This document shows, in pieces, positions 6,674 through 7,535 of a stretch of 7,535 nt of DNA. Source of the DNA: an uncultured Micavibrio sp. (lineage in GTDB: Bacteria > Pseudomonadota > Alphaproteobacteria > Micavibrionales > UBA1664); contig CAJXOI010000034.1 of assembly GCA_913057885.1 (NCBI GenBank), positions 1 through 7,535 on the forward strand. Reading direction: 5' to 3'. Below the pieces are notes generated by a model. The model did not search any database and was not told the origin of the DNA. It worked only from the letters and a program-made list of their open reading frames with translations. The translations under genes and the position numbers were made by a program. How positions within the stretch are numbered: position 1 is the first letter of the stretch; every line of letters begins with the position of its first letter.

Positions 6674-7451
6674 AATGATTTTTATAACTTTCTGTCAGGT
6701 GGTCGGTGCTTAGGATGACACAAACATCCACCGTGTCAAAGTTATAATCAATAAATGCCCCATCACCAACAAATCCACCAATTCTAAGGTATCCCTTAAT
6801 CAGTGGCGGTAGGTTGCGCAAAACCTTCTTAGGGTCGATTTTATCTGTAGCAACGATATTCATATTTGTATAAACATCAGGTAAAGCCACGGGACGAAAC
6901 GATTCCGGCGCAAGGTGATTGTGATAAAGATAAGACAACTCTTCTGCCAAAATATCAGGGTCAGTGCCGTGGAAGCTGGCGCACCCAAAAAGGAAATTCA
7001 CTTTATAATAGGCAACATACTCGGCAATTCCCTGCCACAACAGCTGTAGAACAGCTTTGGTGCGATATTCCTGCAATACGCAAGATCGCCCCATCTCAAG
7101 TAAGCCTTGATGACCGTCTGTTAATTTAGAAATATCGAATTCATCGGCGGTGTAAAACTGCCCTAGTTCTCTGGCCTTGTCCTCCCGCAACATGCGATAG
7201 GTTCCAACAATTTTTTTACTGTTATCAGTAATGCGGTTATCCAAAACAATCAAATGATCTGCATAGTCGTCAAATTTGTCAAAATCACGTTGAGCGGCAC
7301 GAACTTCAGGGGTGGGTTTAGCCGTAAATTCTTTATAAAAAATGTCATAGCGCAAAGCCTGAGCCAGGTGAATTTCTTCTTCTGTTCTGGCAAGGCGCAC
7401 AGTCACATCGCCAACAGAGACGCCCTCGCCATCAAGAATGAAATCAGACAT
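6636..7451 (-). CDS. olsB: L-ornithine N(alpha)-acyltransferase (OlsB, GNAT-type)
   Basis: The 271-residue soluble protein belongs to the OlsB family of GNAT-fold acyltransferases. It should form lyso-ornithine lipid from ornithine and a 3-hydroxyacyl-ACP, the first step of ornithine lipid synthesis. Typical blocks are LRYDIFYKEF (33-42), RDFDKFDDYADHLIV (55-69), VGTYRML (82-88), LEMGRSCV (118-125), YRTKAVLQLLWQGIAEY (129-145), FLFGCASFHG (153-162), LPPLIKGYLRIGG (214-226) and GDGAFIDYNFDTVDVCVIL (229-247). Length is normal for the family and no break is seen. A G-rich ribosome binding site (GGGGGGA) lies about 10 nt before the ATG. It is the first gene of the minus-strand run and overlaps the start of olsA, consistent with coupled expression of both ornithine lipid enzymes. 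Confidence 0.92.
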   Translation of the reverse strand: MSDFILDGEGVSVGDVTVRLARTEEEIHLAQALRYDIFYKEFTAKPTPEVRAAQRDFDKFDDYADHLIVLDNRITDNSKKIVGTYRMLREDKARELGQFYTADEFDISKLTDGHQGLLEMGRSCVLQEYRTKAVLQLLWQGIAEYVAYYKVNFLFGCASFHGTDPDILAEELSYLYHNHLAPESFRPVALPDVYTNMNIVATDKIDPKKVLRNLPPLIKGYLRIGGFVGDGAFIDYNFDTVDVCVILSTDHLTESYKNHYERKTGAEFGRE

Positions 7452-7473
7452 AAAATAATCCCCCCGCTATAAG
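7445..7473 (+). promoter_or_regulatory. Candidate plus-strand promoter at the olsB start
   Basis: CAGACA (7445-7450, 4/6 match to TTGACA) and TATAAG (7468-7473, 5/6 match to TATAAT) are separated by exactly 17 nt. Transcription would start near 7480 and lead into the possible divergent gene at 7514. The -35 lies within the first codons of olsB. It was found by eye and could be a chance match. Confidence 0.3.
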
Positions 7474-7493
7474 TGAACAATGCACCCTAGCGG
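7464..7493. repeat. Inverted repeat upstream of olsB
   Basis: CCGCTA (7464-7469) and TAGCGG (7488-7493) form a perfect 6-bp inverted repeat with an 18-nt centre. One arm overlaps the G-run used as the olsB ribosome binding site and the TATAAG box of the candidate opposite promoter. It could be an operator or an RNA stem that partly hides the olsB ribosome binding site. A 6-bp repeat may equally be chance. Confidence 0.3.
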
Positions 7494-7513
7494 ATGTAAA
7501 GGTGTACTTCATT

Positions 7514-7535
7514 ATGCTGGATATTATCTTCGGTC
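7514..7535 (+). CDS. Possible start of a divergent gene, cut by the window edge
   Basis: ATG at 7514 begins MLDIIFG and runs to the window edge. It is preceded by AAAGGTG (7498-7504) at 9-nt spacing and by a promoter-like pair at 7445-7473, which together suggest a real start divergent from olsB. The main alternative is that the opposite strand carries the end of a gene upstream of olsB: a minus-strand frame is open from the edge and ends NEVHLYIR with TAG at 7487-7489. With so few codons the choice cannot be settled here. Confidence 0.3.

Noticed and set aside
6416..6718. 100-codon open frame on the plus strand across the olsA/olsB junction
   Set aside because: It is antisense to two well-supported genes and shows no family motif.
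1..7535. Mobile element, phage, defence system, CRISPR or RNA gene
   Set aside because: No transposase, integrase, nuclease or toxin motifs, direct-repeat arrays, or tRNA- or rRNA-like sequence were found on reading both strands.

Overview
The window looks like chromosomal DNA from a moderately AT-rich alphaproteobacterium. Adjacent olsB- and olsA-type genes are typical of that class, and the gene order is dense with short gaps and overlaps. The taxon is an inference from gene content only. No RNA genes, mobile elements, CRISPR arrays or phage genes were seen, and the genes look vertically inherited.

Layout. At the left edge (1-46, minus) is the start of a gene that leaves the window, with a strong ribosome binding site. 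Divergent from it, a 219-residue HD-GYP-like protein (136-795, plus) keeps its metal ligands but has lost the GYP triplet. Next comes a compact plus-strand operon: a small exported four-cysteine protein of unknown role (874-1266), a short-form NfeD membrane protein (1272-1706) and a slipin/SPFH protein (1710-2447). NfeD and slipin genes are a well-known pair thought to act on membrane organisation. The exported protein is a possible third member.

From 7451 down to 2401 five genes run on the minus strand with almost no gaps: olsB (ornithine N-acyltransferase), olsA (lyso-ornithine lipid O-acyltransferase), a MATE-family transporter, a single-pass membrane protein with an extremely acidic presumed periplasmic region and C-terminal TPRs, and a stand-alone prepilin-peptidase N-terminal domain without its aspartyl protease half. 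The first two should make ornithine lipids, phosphorus-free membrane lipids. The last two have a pilus or secretion flavour. The MATE gene sits between them. The leftward operon and the rightward NfeD-slipin operon converge and overlap tail to tail by 47 bp, with no terminator visible between them.

At the right edge (7514-7535, plus) there may be the start of a divergent gene with its own promoter-like sequence. The most notable points are the isolated four-cysteine domain of a prepilin peptidase directly behind an acidic TPR protein in the same reading frame, and the extreme charge bias of that TPR protein. Nothing here amounts to a clearly new system. These are specific, testable oddities.
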